This document shows positions 50,500-62,215 of a stretch of DNA of 64,000 bases, piece by piece; position 1 is the stretch's first letter, and each line of letters opens with the position of its first letter. The notes beneath the pieces were generated by a model that was not told the DNA's origin, did no database searches, and saw only the letters and a program-made list of their open reading frames with translations. The position numbers and the translations under genes were made by a program. The DNA comes from Nautilus pompilius (lineage: Eukaryota > Mollusca > Cephalopoda > Nautilida > Nautilidae), in the NCBI GenBank assembly GCA_018389105.1, contig JACATO010000606.1, positions 248,001 to 312,000 of the forward strand. Direction: 5' to 3'.

Positions 50500-53400
50500 T
50501 GTGGATCATGGATTTATTCTAAAATGATTTTTGTCTACACAAATAACTTATGACAGAATGGTTGGTTTTAATTTCTGTACCTGTGAATGAAGCTGGATTT
50601 GTACGGTGGAATATCTTGCATTTTGGTCAAAATGTAGTCGTTGAACTTAGCCTAAATCGAATAAATGGAAAGGAATAATTAACCCTTTTACTTGGATTTT
50701 GTAACTTAGATATTAGCGATTTCATTTTTAGGGATTATCTCAGTGATACCCGCGGCATCATTTGTAGAGGGACGATCTAGCAATGCTACCTGTGGGATTC
50801 GATCCAGTGGTGCCAGTTGTGGGGGTCGAACCAGTGGTGCCAGTTTTGCGTGTCGAACCAGTGGTGCCAGTTGTGGGGGTCGAACCAGTGGTGCCAGTTT
50901 TGCGTGTCGAACCAGTGGTGCCAGTTGTGGGGGTCGAACCAGTGGTGCCAGTTGTGGGGGTCGAACCAGTGGTGCCAGTTTTGCGTGTCGAACCAGTGGT
51001 GCCAGTTGTTGGGGTCGAACCAGTGGTGCCAGTGGTGGGGGTCGAACCAGTTGTGCCAGTTGTGGGGGTCGAACCAGTGGTGCCAGTTTTGCGTGTCGAG
51101 CCAGTGGTGCCAGTTGTTGGGGTCGAACCAGTGGTGCCAGTTTTGAGTGTCAAACCAGTGGTGCCAGTTGTGGGGGTCGAACCAGTGATGCCAGTTGTGG
51201 GGGTCGAACCAGTGGTGCCAGTTGTTGGGGTCGAACCAGTGGTGCCAGTGGTGGGGGTCGAACCAGTGGTGCCAGTTGTGGGGGTCGAACCAGTGGTGCC
51301 AGTTTTGCGTGTCGAGCCAGTGGTGCCAGTTGTTGGGGTCGAACCAGTGGTGCCAGTTTTGCGTGTCGAACCAGTGGTGCTAGTTGTTGGGGTCGAACCA
51401 GTGGTGGCAGTTGTGGGGGTCGAACCAGTAGTGCCAATTGTTGGGGTCGAACCAGTGGTGCCAGTTGTTGGGGTCGAACCAGTGGTGCCAGTTGTGGGGG
51501 TCGAACCAGTGGTGCCAGTTTTGAGTGTCGAACCAGTGGTGCCAGTTCTTGTGGTCGAACCAGTGGTGCCAGTTTTGCGTGTCGAACCAGTGGTGCCAGT
51601 TGTTGGGGTCGAACCAGTGGTGCCAGTTTTGCGTGTCGAACCAGTGGTGCCAGTTGTTGGGGTCGAACCAGTGGTGCCAGTTTTTGCGGTCGAACCAGTG
51701 GTGCCAGTTGTGGGGGTCGAACCAGTGGTGCCAGTTGTTGGGGTCGAACCAGTGGTGCCAGTTGTGGGGGTCGAACCAGTGGTGCCAGTTGTGGGGGTCG
51801 AACCAGTGGTGCCAGTTGTGGGGGTCGAACCAGTGGTGCCAGTTGTTGGGGTCGAACCAGTGGTGCCAGTTGTGGGGGTCGAACCAGTGGTGCCAGTTGT
51901 GGGGGTCGAACCAGTGGTGCCAGTTGTTGGGTCGAACCAGTGGTGCCAGTGGGGGGGGTCGAACCAGTGGTGCCAGTTGTGTGGGGTCGAAACCAGTGGG
52001 TGCCAGTTGTTGGGGTCGAACCAGTTGTGCCAGTTTGCGTTGTCGAACCAGTGGTGCCAGTTGTGGGGGTCGAACCAGTGGTGCCAGTTGTTGGGGTCGA
52101 ACCAGTGGTGCCAGTTGTTTGGGTCGAACCAGTGGTGCCAGTTGTGTGGGTCGAACCAGTGGTGCCAGTTGTGTGGGTCGAACCAGTGGTGCCAGTTGTT
52201 GGGGTCGATGTAGTGCTGATAATCTTGTTTCCTTTTGGGGATTTTCCCTTTTTTGCACTAACAGTTGGTGATTCTGTAACGGAAAAGGTAAATGGAAAAA
52301 CAGTAATCTCTGTCGGATCACCGACCCTTGTAGATCTGTACCAATAAAGACGAGAGCAGACGACACTAATCACACAGCGGTATTCTGCTGCTTCCGTCAG
52401 CCCTCCACCACCGATAGCTCGGTCGCAGTTTCGCCATCGCGAAAACTGTTGTTAAGGGAGTCGGTCAGGGTCACACAACCTCGAGACCAGCTTGAGAAGT
52501 CTTAATAAACAATCACAACAAACCCTGTCAGCCTCCCCCGTTCCCCCCCCTCTCTTTTCTGTACGTTTGGTGTAGGTTCCAGGGTAACTGACCACTATTC
52601 CCATCTAATTCAGGCTGAAGCATCTTATACTGCGGGATACATAGAACCATCACCCGAAGAAGGTGGTCATCCAATATCGGTATTGCTCGTTGGTACAATG
52701 GCAAGACATGTATCCATTTAGAACAACGATATACTGGGCGGAATCTAAACGGCCCTCGACAAACCCCGGCTTTGTCTTTCCAACACGCCAGACTGCAGCG
52801 CCCCCTCCAGCTGCCGCCGAGCCTGACGAGTCCCGGCACAGGGTGGACACCTTGCAGCCTGCTTCAGCCGAACCAGAGACTTTCGCCTCAGCGAACGTCG
52901 CCGAAATATTGACGTAAATTCACGATTTAAAATTAAGGTGGTGTTTGGGAATCTATCGATGACTCCCCAGACCTCACCCCGAATAACTTATAACAGGGCT
53001 ATTGGGGAAATGTCGCGGTATCTGTCCCAACATATCTATATATAATCTTGCATGAATAAATGAATAAGGTAGGGCGTTGTAGTTATTCGACCATACCGTC
53101 CTTAATGTCTTAGAACTTCAGACAGAGCGTATTCTTGGCATGGAACTATGGAGATATCGCATTTGAGGGTGTATTTCGCCAGCCATTACGAGCGACATCG
53201 CCTCGCATATTTAACATTCAACGTACTGAACACGGAAATAAGTTTGTTAGCCGACGTCGACGTTATAGTAAACTGCAATCTACTGCACACCTGTGACGTC
53301 AACAACAGCAACTCCACCTACAGATGCTCAGGATGAACTAATGAACTGAGTAGCCCTGCGGAATAAGATCAGTATCTGCCAGATAGAATGGCACTTGCTG

Positions 53401-55790
53401 GAAAGGACTCCAGTCTCCAAACAAATTATCAGAAAACGCCTTCATCGCGCAGACTTACACACCAGACATCTCCCTCTAAGCAATCGACAACACAATACTG
53501 GATCTTCCTGGGCGAAGTTCATTTTGTCGAATAAGGGTCCAGTAGCAGCAGGTGAACCTTTTCCAATAAAGTCAGTTTAATTTAGATTTTCCTGATGACA
53601 AATTACGTGTTTGACGCCGAGCGCTGTGCTCCTGGTACCAGTATTGTTCAGTGTGATTAGTCTTGTAGTGGCGACGTTATGGTGTAGAGAAGAATCATGG
53701 CTTGAGGAAGCAGTCTCCTAGTGATTGTTAAAAGACGCTTGACTATAAGAGATTATGAGGTTCTGCCAGCATAAGAGTTGATGATGTCCAGGGACCATAG
53801 TGCCAGGCCGCACTCAAGGATAGGGTTGTCACTACAATGGACTGGCCAGCCATGTCCGGTCTTTTGCCGACGCTTAAGCATCATGCACCAACTTCCAGAA
53901 ACCTACTCGATCTGGGCGTTTCCACTGACCCCCAAAGAGTGGCGAACGGTACCAAACTGAGTGCACGAGTGGAGTTAAATTTATTATGTAAAATTGGGAT
54001 ATCCACGGGTTTCTGTGGGGCCCCGTATATCAAGACAAAGGAGAGGTTTAGTTAACTTATAAAAGGCCGTCAAAAAAAAAAATGTACAACTTATTTTGTT
54101 GAACTGTTTGTTCGCCTGCAAGAGGAACTTATCCTAACACAGACGTGTACAGTTATCGAGCGGACGGTGGGTGGTTCAGTGGTTAGTTTTCTAGACCGCC
54201 AGGGTTAAGGGGCCCGATACGGGGAGGGGGAGAGCTCGGTTTGGCGTAATTCCCTGACATGGTTTATTTGCAAGTTTGTCGCATGGGTTTTCTCCGGTAT
54301 CTGGAAGGGAAAATTATAGTAGGGTTTACCTTCCCAGAGAGTAAACATGGCACCATGCTTCCTTCTCTAGGGCTGTTTCTCTTGTAGACTATGGTGCACA
54401 ACAAAAACAGGAGAAAATACATCGAATTCTTCTATTTAAAAAAAAACACAAAAAAACAAAACGGTCATCTCACGGGTCTCGCTGGGGTCTTCGACGGGCA
54501 GACCCCGGATTGCAATTTCAGTGCCCCGAAGATCAGCTACAAGCGCGTTCTAAGTTTTGCCCAAAGTCCGTGTTCACCTTTTGCAGAAGCAAAAGGAAGG
54601 ATGGAAGAATTATACGTCGACAGCCGAAAGCTTTAGTTCCCTGGTTTACGATAGCATTGAAATAATCTGATGAATCAGCCTTTGGTTTTGATGCAAAGCG
54701 CGAGGGGAAAGTCCTCGAAGTAATTTGGCGGATGTTCTCTTGTGGAAGGCAATCATGGGTTTGGATCTCAAAATTTGCCCTGAGATTTTAGAGGCAGAGC
54801 TTTGTAGATGTCAGACGGAAATGGATTCACACAGGTACTCTGAACCGGGCGACCCTTGGCTCCACGCATAGCCCGTGTATCCATTAAACTCGTCCGCATC
54901 CCGCTATAGTTTTCTCTGGCAGCTGTCGTTAATGTACCACCATCTTTTTTATTAAATGGTTTACCCGCATCTGGATTTGTTCTCCACCTTTAACCTCCGC
55001 CCTATTCAAGCAGCTGAACGTAATTTTCCCAGAAGTCTACATTTCGATATGGCGGTTTTTCCTGGTAGTAAACAGCTTGATTCGACAGGTGTCCATTTTC
55101 CAATATGGCGGACCGGATATGATGTTAAGGTGGCTTTGCTTTCTCGTCCCGAAAGCTCGGCTGTCGAAAATATGCTACATGGTGGGGTGTGGTGGTCACA
55201 AAAACAGACTCGGATTTAAGTGGAATAGCGAAAAGATAAATTTTTGAACATTTTACTGCTACTATAATAAAACAATTTATATTACAATAATTAATTTAAA
55301 AGCTTAAAGTTGTAAATAGTTGTGAATATAATAGCTATAGTATATAACAATCACTGATTATTATTATTACGACTAATCGATATACTATAATATTATTGTG
55401 TGTGTGCGGTTTTGATATCTATATTTTAGCGATAAACCCCAGCTAACTTCATAAGCTCCTCCATTCCTCAGCTGTCCGTCTTTTTGACTAAAATAGTGTT
55501 TATTCCGCTAATGACGACGAGGGGTCCCTTAGCACGTGCTTGTCTCACAAGCGAGAGAAGCTAGACCAAATGCCGGAAAGGGGCGTAACCTTAGGCGAAC
55601 CTCCTAACTCCGAGTGGCCCTGTTTATCTAGCAGCTAACCGATCGGTAAAGCGTTAAGGTGGCTTGTCCCCCCTCGGATCTTCCCCGACAACATTGGGTT
55701 ATACTATTTACGATTGTGGCTGCTGTGCGGTAACCCTCAACCCTACGCTATAAAGAAACTGATTAGCCGTCTTCGGTTGCGAAGGGCAGC

Positions 55791-55866
<76 letters not shown>

Positions 55867-55992
55867 CTGACGGAACGTGGGACTTTACCTGGGACCGCAT
55901 CCCTAAAAAAAGTTGGCGACACAGAAGTTTAACCTACCTGGTAAAGGGATTGAAAGAAAAACCGCCAAGATGAGAACGATGGAGCGGGCCAT
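49807..55992 (-). CDS. mucin-PAN gene A: secreted Thr/Gly-rich repeat protein
   Basis: Proposed three-exon gene. Exon 1 (55992-55938) encodes [18 protein letters not shown], a clear signal peptide, with donor GTAGGT. Exon 2 (52273-50790) encodes [16 protein letters not shown] and then a long array of GTTGSTPTT-type nonapeptides suited to mucin O-glycosylation. Exon 3 (50105-49807) ends with a Cys-rich module: [35 protein letters not shown] and GVCLLSS, resembling a PAN/apple fold. All junctions are phase 1, usual for extracellular modules. Several units near 51920-52040 are 26, 28 or 29 bp instead of 27, so the Thr frame is not kept through the array as read; this may be assembly error or real decay. 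Expected to be secreted, perhaps in mucus (inference). Confidence 0.65.
50106..50789 (-). other. last intron of mucin-PAN gene A
   Basis: About 680 bp. A stretch at 50651-50581 has exon-like ends (AG before, GTACAG after) and reads [17 protein letters not shown], but including it would break the phase; it may be an alternative exon. Confidence 0.4.
50800..52206 (-). repeat. 27 bp coding minisatellite, about 52 copies
   Basis: The plus-strand unit is GTCGAACCAGTGGTGCCAGT followed by seven variable bases (TGTGGGG, TTTGCGT, TGTTGGG). On the coding (-) strand it encodes GTTGST plus P/R/H/Q and T/K. The shared core CCAGTGGTGCCAGTTGT is also part of the 54 bp unit in gene B. Confidence 0.97.
53390..54060 (+). 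mobile_element. Tc1-like transposase remnant
   Basis: Short frames recall a Tc1 transposase: [20 protein letters not shown] then SSWAKFILS (the N-terminal TIRxRLxxxGL...WA pattern), and later [11 protein letters not shown] and [12 protein letters not shown] (compare QDNARPH and DWPAxSPDL). It is strongly decayed, with large gaps and no ends found. It lies in intron 1 of mucin-PAN gene A. Confidence 0.5.
54168..54400 (+). repeat. tRNA-derived SINE
   Basis: The A-box-like head is GTGGTTCAGTGGTTAG. The central part is GCATGGGTTTTCTCCGG, followed by AGTAGGGTTTACC. Same layout as the copies at 125 and 10655 but better kept. Confidence 0.5.
55791..55865 (+). repeat. (ATT)n microsatellite
   Basis: About 25 uninterrupted ATT units next to a small hairpin word CTTCGGTTGCGAAG, possibly the tail of an unrecognised short element. 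It ends 72 bp from the signal-peptide exon of gene A. Confidence 0.95.
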
Positions 55993-57535
55993 CTCGGAAC
56001 CCGCTTGTGTTGTTTCGCGGGTACCACAGGGAAGCGAAAGCAACTCTTTGCCCGTCAGTCGCTTGTTCGAGGAACGTCGATCAGCTAAGACATGAGAGGG
56101 GCAGGCAGGGAGTCTGGTGGATTTATAGCCGAAACACAGCTCGTTTGTCGCAACTGCGTATCGATCTTGAGAGTGCAAAACGATCATCGATATTTCTGGC
56201 TCGCTCCAGCCAATGCATCTACGCTTATTATGGCTCAATAACCGCACTGTGGGCATCCGAGACCGCTGAGCTAAATAATAAATAATAATAATAAAGCAAT
56301 TACAGTAAATAATAGAGAGTAAGTTTATCCCCGCAACACATTACCGGGCTTTCCACACGACCGGGTAGCCGTAAAATATCGATCGTTGATGGATGCGATC
56401 AGAACAAGTTTCCATGTCCTCATCAAAGATAAACGTCTCAAGCGATAGCGAGCGAACACAACGCTGTCGGACACGACTCACTGGAGGGCGACGCCCGCCC
56501 GCGCCAGGTCTCGCTCACAGCATTGCGGATTCCCCCCACAAAAAAGATACAGATGCCTTTGGTCAACAACATAAAAAAACCAGTTATCGAATCGTGTTTA
56601 TATGTCGCCTGTGAAGTGTACACGCGAGCATTGTCTAATGATGCACTACAAACAATAGGGAAATATGCGCTGTGATTACCATCTCTACTCTCCTATACTA
56701 ATTTTGCTGTCTCTGTTGATTCTCGAACATATCTGCCAGATTTCCTGAACTTGTAGAATGTTGATCAGGTCGTGGTACACCCTGCATGCATTCTTCCAGG
56801 TACCATTCTTCCAGGTACACGATCGCGACAAGAAGGGTTCTCTCCCTTTAACTTAGCTTATTGCAGAACTCCAGTGATCCGCTAACCGGTGTCGCAAATG
56901 TTCGCGGAAGCATCATTAATTATTTGACTAATTGCTTGATCTTCTCCCCTCCTCCTCCTCCTCCTCACAGCCAATACATTTGAGCCTTTTACGTGCGCCA
57001 TGTTTTCTAGAAAGCCATCTCTTCCTCCTCCTATACTGTAGAGCAAGAAAGGAAGAATTCGGAGTTACATGGCTGCAAATGAAGCACACGTCAAGCAGTT
57101 TAATATTTGTCCGTTTTCTTTCTTTAGCTCCCTGGATTTTCTGGGTTCTTCCTCTCACTTTCGACACCATCGACGATAACAAACTTTCCAAAGACATCAT
57201 TTCCACGGTGAATGTTGCTTCTGCATACTTAGAGAATTTCCAACTTTTGCGAAAATGCGCTATTTTCTGAGAATTTCTATCAAAAATGCATGGAGAGAAG
57301 ATCAGCAGCATTTTAATTAGAGTTGAGAGGAGGATGGGGGGAGAGATTTCAATGTTAAACCAACTTGGGTGAAAAGAAACATGGCGCATCGGGGGGGATC
57401 CTCGGTGGTCACGTGGTTTGATATCTTGTGGCCTTCTTAAGTAACGGGCCCGGACCACCCGCGGTGTGCGAACAAGATGGCGACCCGAAACACACCAAAG
57501 GTAACCAGGATCCCAACAGAGCAGCGGAAAAGCCG
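55993..57535. other. 5' flank of mucin-PAN gene A and gap
   Basis: About 1.5 kb. Likely promoter of gene A, but no TATA or initiator was placed. AAGATGGCGAC at about 57474 resembles a YY1 site with an ATG; no gene body follows it. Frames at 56928-57458 are unrecognised. Confidence 0.4.
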
Positions 57536-57840
57536 GCCCGGTGGGGCAGGTGGTAGCGGGTTAGCTCCGTAAGGGCGCCGTTGCTCCTGTACCGGGTTCG
57601 ATCCCAGGTTGGGGTCGGAGGAGACTTGTCGCTGATGATCGCCATAGCGTGAAACAGCTGCATGGCAATTCCTTGGTGCCCGACTTGAGAGAGACCTCCC
57701 GGCCCGACGAACATCTCTCAGTTACGAGGAGGACTCGGCATTTGGACGTCCAACTCGCTCGACAACAGCAGCGGCAGGCGAGTTCTGACGCCACTGGGGT
57801 GGGTGATGGCGTTAACAAGAAATACAGTAGTAAGATAAAC
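57536..57840 (+). repeat. tRNA-derived SINE, second family
   Basis: The A-box region GTGGGGCAGGTGGTAGCGGG and a good B box GGGTTCGATCCC (about 57594) are separated by about 40 bp, as in a tRNA-like head. A body of about 230 bp without coding potential follows. It lies just upstream of segmental copy B. Confidence 0.65.
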
Positions 57841-57916
57841 CAAAACTAAAAGGACGTTCAAATTTTGATGGAGACCTGCCTTCTGATTTTGGAGGAAGTT
57901 GGAAGGACAGAGAGGG

Positions 57917-58654
57917 CACGAAGAGAGGGGTCGGGCGAGCATTCGAAACCATCGGGGCCCACTATCACTGGGTTAAGCTAGAATATAGTGGCTGTAGCCG
58001 GATTGCGGCAGAAGATGGGCCGTGTCCTGGCTGCTGCTCAGGAGGCAGACACCTGGCAGGTTGGAGGACGAGGCCACGGTGAACGAGTAGCAGAGGGGAC
58101 TGGAGGCGCAGAGCTGCAGACAGGACAGCAGGCGGTCGACCCGGGCCCGCTGGTAGAAGTGCATCTCCGTGGTGACGTTCTCCCTCCACAGAGTAAACCT
58201 GAGACACGTGTCCACCCACCTGGGCGTCGGCGGCTTCTCCTTGGTCGGTTCCGCCCACAGACTTCCGCCGGCTTAAAAGACACAAGAGTAACGGAGAGGG
58301 ATTCAGCACACGTCATCGAAGAACAGCGGACCCCGACTACTACAGCAACTGGATCGTCATGGCCGGGCGGTTGGGTCATTGAAAGTAGGCATGACGAGGT
58401 TCTATCAAACATTAACGTAATTTCCCTTTGTGTGCCTTTTCCCATATATTCTCAATACATTGTGACAGTTTTGCTCTATAAAACAACATCGAATATGGAA
58501 AAAAACTACAGAAAGGTCATTTAAAGTGTTAATAAATGCGACACGTGCACAATAACGTAACAGTGGCATAGATAAAAAAAAACGTTAAAGGGACACCAGC
58601 TTTAAAATAAGGGGACTTTTTGTCTAGTCCACTGTGGCTACATAATTAATATCT
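57917..58654 (-). repeat. copy B of the ~740 bp segmental duplication
   Basis: Partner of 49748-50499; see there. The PAN-like exon product differs from copy A by one residue (VDRLL here, VDSLL in A). Confidence 0.93.
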
Positions 58655-59930
58655 CTATATATTTCAGTAACAATGAGCTATGTGGATTGATTTGGCTGAT
58701 AATCCCTTCGTTGAATTTTTAAAGAGGCCATTCTAACCATATTTAACAGAAAATTACGGGATTTGTCAATGATCAGAGTGTAGTCTTTGTATTCATAAAA
58801 TATGCGTTATCTTAGTTATCAAATTCAACTTAAATCGATAACTATAAATTTTTTTTCCACTTGACGTTTAATTTAAACATTAGCATAGAATGGGCGACTT
58901 GAATGTTACCTGTGGTAGGGTTAGATACAATCGATCCGGTTTCAGGGGCTGATCTCCAGGCGTTATTTGCAGAAGTTGGTCTTGGTGTGTTATTTTGGAG
59001 GGTGAAATCAGCTGTGTCGGTTGTAGGCGTTGATCCAGTGGCTCCAGATGTAGGAACTGAACTGATAATTCCGACTGTGGGAGCTAATCCAATGATGTCA
59101 GTAGTACCAGTTGATCCAGCGGTGCCAGTTTTGGTGGTTGATTCAGTAGTGGCAGTTGTAGAAATTAATCCAATGATGTTAGTAGTCGAAGTTGATCCAG
59201 CGGTGCCAGTTGATTCAATGGTGTCAGTTTTGGTGGTTGATCGAGTGGTGCCAGTTGTATAAGTTAATCCAATGATATCAGTAGTATCATTTGATCCAGT
59301 GGTGTCAGTTGTATAAGTTAATCCAATGATATCAGCAGTATCATTTGATCCAGTGGTGTCATTTGTATAAGTTAATCCAATGATATCAGTAGTATCATTT
59401 GATCCAGTGGTGCCAGTTGTATAAGTTAATCCAATGATATCAGTAGTATCATTTGATCGAGTGGTGCCAGTTGTATAAGTTAATCCAATGATATCAGTAG
59501 TATCATTTGATCGAGTGGTGCCAGTTGTATAAGTTAATCCAATGATATCAGTAGTATCATTTGATCCAGTGGTGCCATTTGTATAAGTTAATCCAATGAT
59601 ATCAGTAGTATCATTTGATGCAGTGGTGTCATTGTATAAGTTAATCCAAGATATCATAGTATCATTTGATCCAGTGGTGCCAGTTGTATAAGTTTAATCC
59701 AATGATATCAGTATATCATTTGATCGAGTGGTGCCAGTTGTATAAGTTAATCCAATGATATCAGTAGTATCATTTGATGCAGTGGTGTCAGTTGTATAAG
59801 TTAATCCAATGATATCAGTAGTATCATTTGATCCAGTGGTGTCAGTTGTATAAGTTAATCCAATGATATCAGTAGTATCATTTGATCCAGTGGTGTCATT
59901 TGCGGCGGGTGATGCAGTACCGCAGTTGTG
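57973..59930 (-). CDS. mucin-PAN gene B, 3' part
   Basis: Last exon 58271-57973 encodes the same Cys-rich PAN/apple-like tail as gene A. The repeat exon ends at 58910 with SNPTT and a split Gly/Ala codon, the same end and phase (1) as gene A (SNPT), and joins the tail in frame. Upstream it reads units such as TGTTGSNDTTDIIGLTYT, Thr/Ser-rich with possible N-glycosylation sites (NDT). Units near 59630-59720 carry small deletions that shift the frame, so the open part runs from about 59657. The 5' end was not found; a LamG-like exon at 63700-64000 on the same strand also ends in phase 1 and could be part of it. Confidence 0.6.
58960..59910 (-). repeat. 54 bp coding minisatellite, about 12-16 copies
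   Basis: The plus-strand unit begins GATCCAGTGGTGCCAGTTGT and continues ATAAGTTAATCCAATGATAT and CAGTAGTATCATTT. Regular from about 59255; units to the left are more diverged. It encodes an 18-residue repeat on the minus strand. Confidence 0.95.
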
Positions 59931-60042
59931 GGGAAATGATCTAATGATGTCAGTTTTGGCGCCTGATCCAGTAATTCGGTTGAGCCAGAAGTGGTCATGA
60001 CAGAAGGTAAAACATAAATCTTTTGTTCGATCTAAGAATATA

Positions 60043-60043
60043 A

Positions 60044-60127
<84 letters not shown>
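60043..60127 (+). repeat. (ATT)n microsatellite
   Basis: Two runs of ATT separated by AATGATT. Confidence 0.95.
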
Positions 60128-60720
60128 CAAGATTATTTTTTATATACCAACTAAACAAGAACAGAAGACATTAATCGCATAATATTCTGCTGGGTCAGTC
60201 AGTCAGTCACCTTAAATTTAGACTTATCGCCAGATGCCTTCATCACAGGTAGTTTCCACATTAATGCTATTTCTTATATATGAATAATTCATATAGTAAT
60301 TCTGATATTTAAAGTGATCCTACTAGATTCGAAAAAAACTCTTTTACGGTTAAGTACCAAACAGCCATCCATCAAGAATGCCAGGTACATGTATTACTAT
60401 CTGCCAGTGTCCCTGGCATGACAGAACCATGACATAGTTCCGTATTTTGTCACTTAGTTCACAGACAGAGGGCGATGATTCCTGTAAATACGTGGATGAA
60501 GTTTGGAGACCGGGTGAGTCACCTTAATCAAGTTGGTGGCTAGAATTTTCGTAAGTTTCAATAATTTCTTTAAAAAAATTTTTTTTTAAAGTTAATGAAT
60601 AAAATTTTAAAAAATATATTAATTAAAACGCACGTGACATAAAATTTGCTAAAAAGAGAAGAGAGAAAAGTTATTTGAAATGGTAAAAATAATAAAAACA
60701 ACTTTGAAGTTAAATTTGTC
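60128..60720. other. spacer between gene B repeats and the satellite
   Basis: AT-rich. No exon recognised. Confidence 0.5.
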
Positions 60721-60739
60721 CGAAAGCCAATCCACTGGT

Positions 60740-62215
60740 CAGGTTAAGTAGGAATATTACAGGAACCAGCTAGTTACCAAACGACTGATCAGAAATATTA
60801 CAAGAACCAGCTAGTTACCAAACGACTGGTCAGGTTAAGTAGGAATATTACAGGAACCAGCTAGTTACCAAACGACTGATCAGAAATATTACAAGAACCA
60901 GCTAGTTACCAAACGACTGGTCAGGTTAAGTAGGAATATTACAGGAACCAGTTAGTTACCAAACGACAGTTCACGTTAAGTAGGAATATTACAGGAACCA
61001 GTTAGTTACCAAACGACAGTTCACGTTAAGTAGGAATATTACAGGAACCAGTTAGTTACCAAACGACAGTTCACGTTAAGTAGGAATATTACAGGAACCA
61101 GTTAGTTACCAAACGACAGTTCACGTTAAGTAGGAATATTACAGGAACCAGTTAGTTACCAAACTACTGGTCACGTTAAGTAGGAATATTACAGGAACCA
61201 GTTAGTTACCAAACGACAGTTCACGTTAAGTAGGAATATTACAGGAACCAGTTAGTTACCAAACTACTGGTCACGTTAAGTAGGAATGTTACAAGAACCA
61301 GTTAGTTACCAAACGACTGGTCACGTTAAGTAGACATATTACAGGAATCAGTTAGTTACCAAACGACTGATCAAGTTAAGTAGGAGTGTTACAAGAACCA
61401 GTTAGTTACCAAACGACTGGTCACGTTAGGTAGACATATTACAGGAACCAGTTAGTTACCAAACTACTGGTCACGTTAAGTAGGAATGTTACAAGAACCA
61501 GTTAGTTACCAAACGACTGGTCACGTTAAGTAGACATATTACAGGAATCAGTTAGTTACCAAACGACTGATCAAGTTAAGTAGGAGTGTTACAAGAACCA
61601 GTTAGTTACCAAACAACTGGTCAAGTTAAGTAGGAATATTACAGGAACCAGTTAGTTACCAAACGACAGTTCACGTTAAGTAGGAATATTACAGGAACCA
61701 GTTAGTTACCAAACTACTGGTCACGTTAAGTAGACATATTACAGGAACCAGTTAGTTACCAAACGACTGGTCACGTTAAGTAGGAATGTTACAAGAACCA
61801 GTTAGTTACCAAACGACTGGTCACGTTAAGTAGACATATTACAGGAATCAGTTAGTTACCAAACGACTGATCAAGTTAAGTAGGAGTGTTACAAGAACCA
61901 GTTAGTTACCAAACGACTGGTCACGTTAGGTAGACATATTACAGGAACCAGTTAGTTACCAAACTACTGGTCACGTTAAGTAGGAATGTTACAAGAACCA
62001 GTTAGTTACCAAACGACTGGTCACGTTAGGTAGACATATTACAGGAACCAGTTAGTTACCAAACGACTGGTCACGTTAGGTAGACATATTACAGGAACCA
62101 GTTAGTTACCAAACGACTGTTCACGTTAAGTAGACATATTACAGGAACCAGTTAGTTACCAAACGACTGATCAGTTAAGTAGGAATGTTACAGGAACCAG
62201 TTAGTTACCAAATGT
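60740..62215 (+). repeat. 50 bp satellite, about 29 units with higher-order pattern
   Basis: The consensus unit starts TAGGAATATTACAGGAACCA and continues GTTAGTTACCAAACGACTGG and TCACGTTAAG. From about 60950 the period is exactly 50 bp, so it cannot keep a reading frame. Unit types differ at fixed sites (TAGGAATGTTACAAG, TAGACATATTACAGG with AATC, TAGGAGTGTTACAAG), and the same three-type order recurs at 61281, 61481 and 61781. The left 200 bp alternate 50 bp units with 40 bp units that lack ten bases. Confidence 0.97.

Noticed and set aside
50581-50651. Possible extra exon of mucin-PAN gene A ([17 protein letters not shown])
   Set aside because: Splice-like ends, but it enters in phase 0 while the repeat exon leaves phase 1, and gene B joins in frame without it.
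50743-52347. 534-codon plus-strand frame of Gly/Ser/Cys repeats
   Set aside because: The 27 bp unit is open in most frames on both strands. Only the minus-strand Thr/Gly frame joins a signal peptide and a Cys-rich tail with fitting phases.
52528-52917. Several overlapping frames upstream of the mucin exon
   Set aside because: Frames on both strands are GC-driven and none has a family signature or a fitting splice phase.
60740-62215. CRISPR-like array of regular repeats
   Set aside because: The repeats are directly joined without unique spacers, in a eukaryotic intron-rich setting; it is a satellite.
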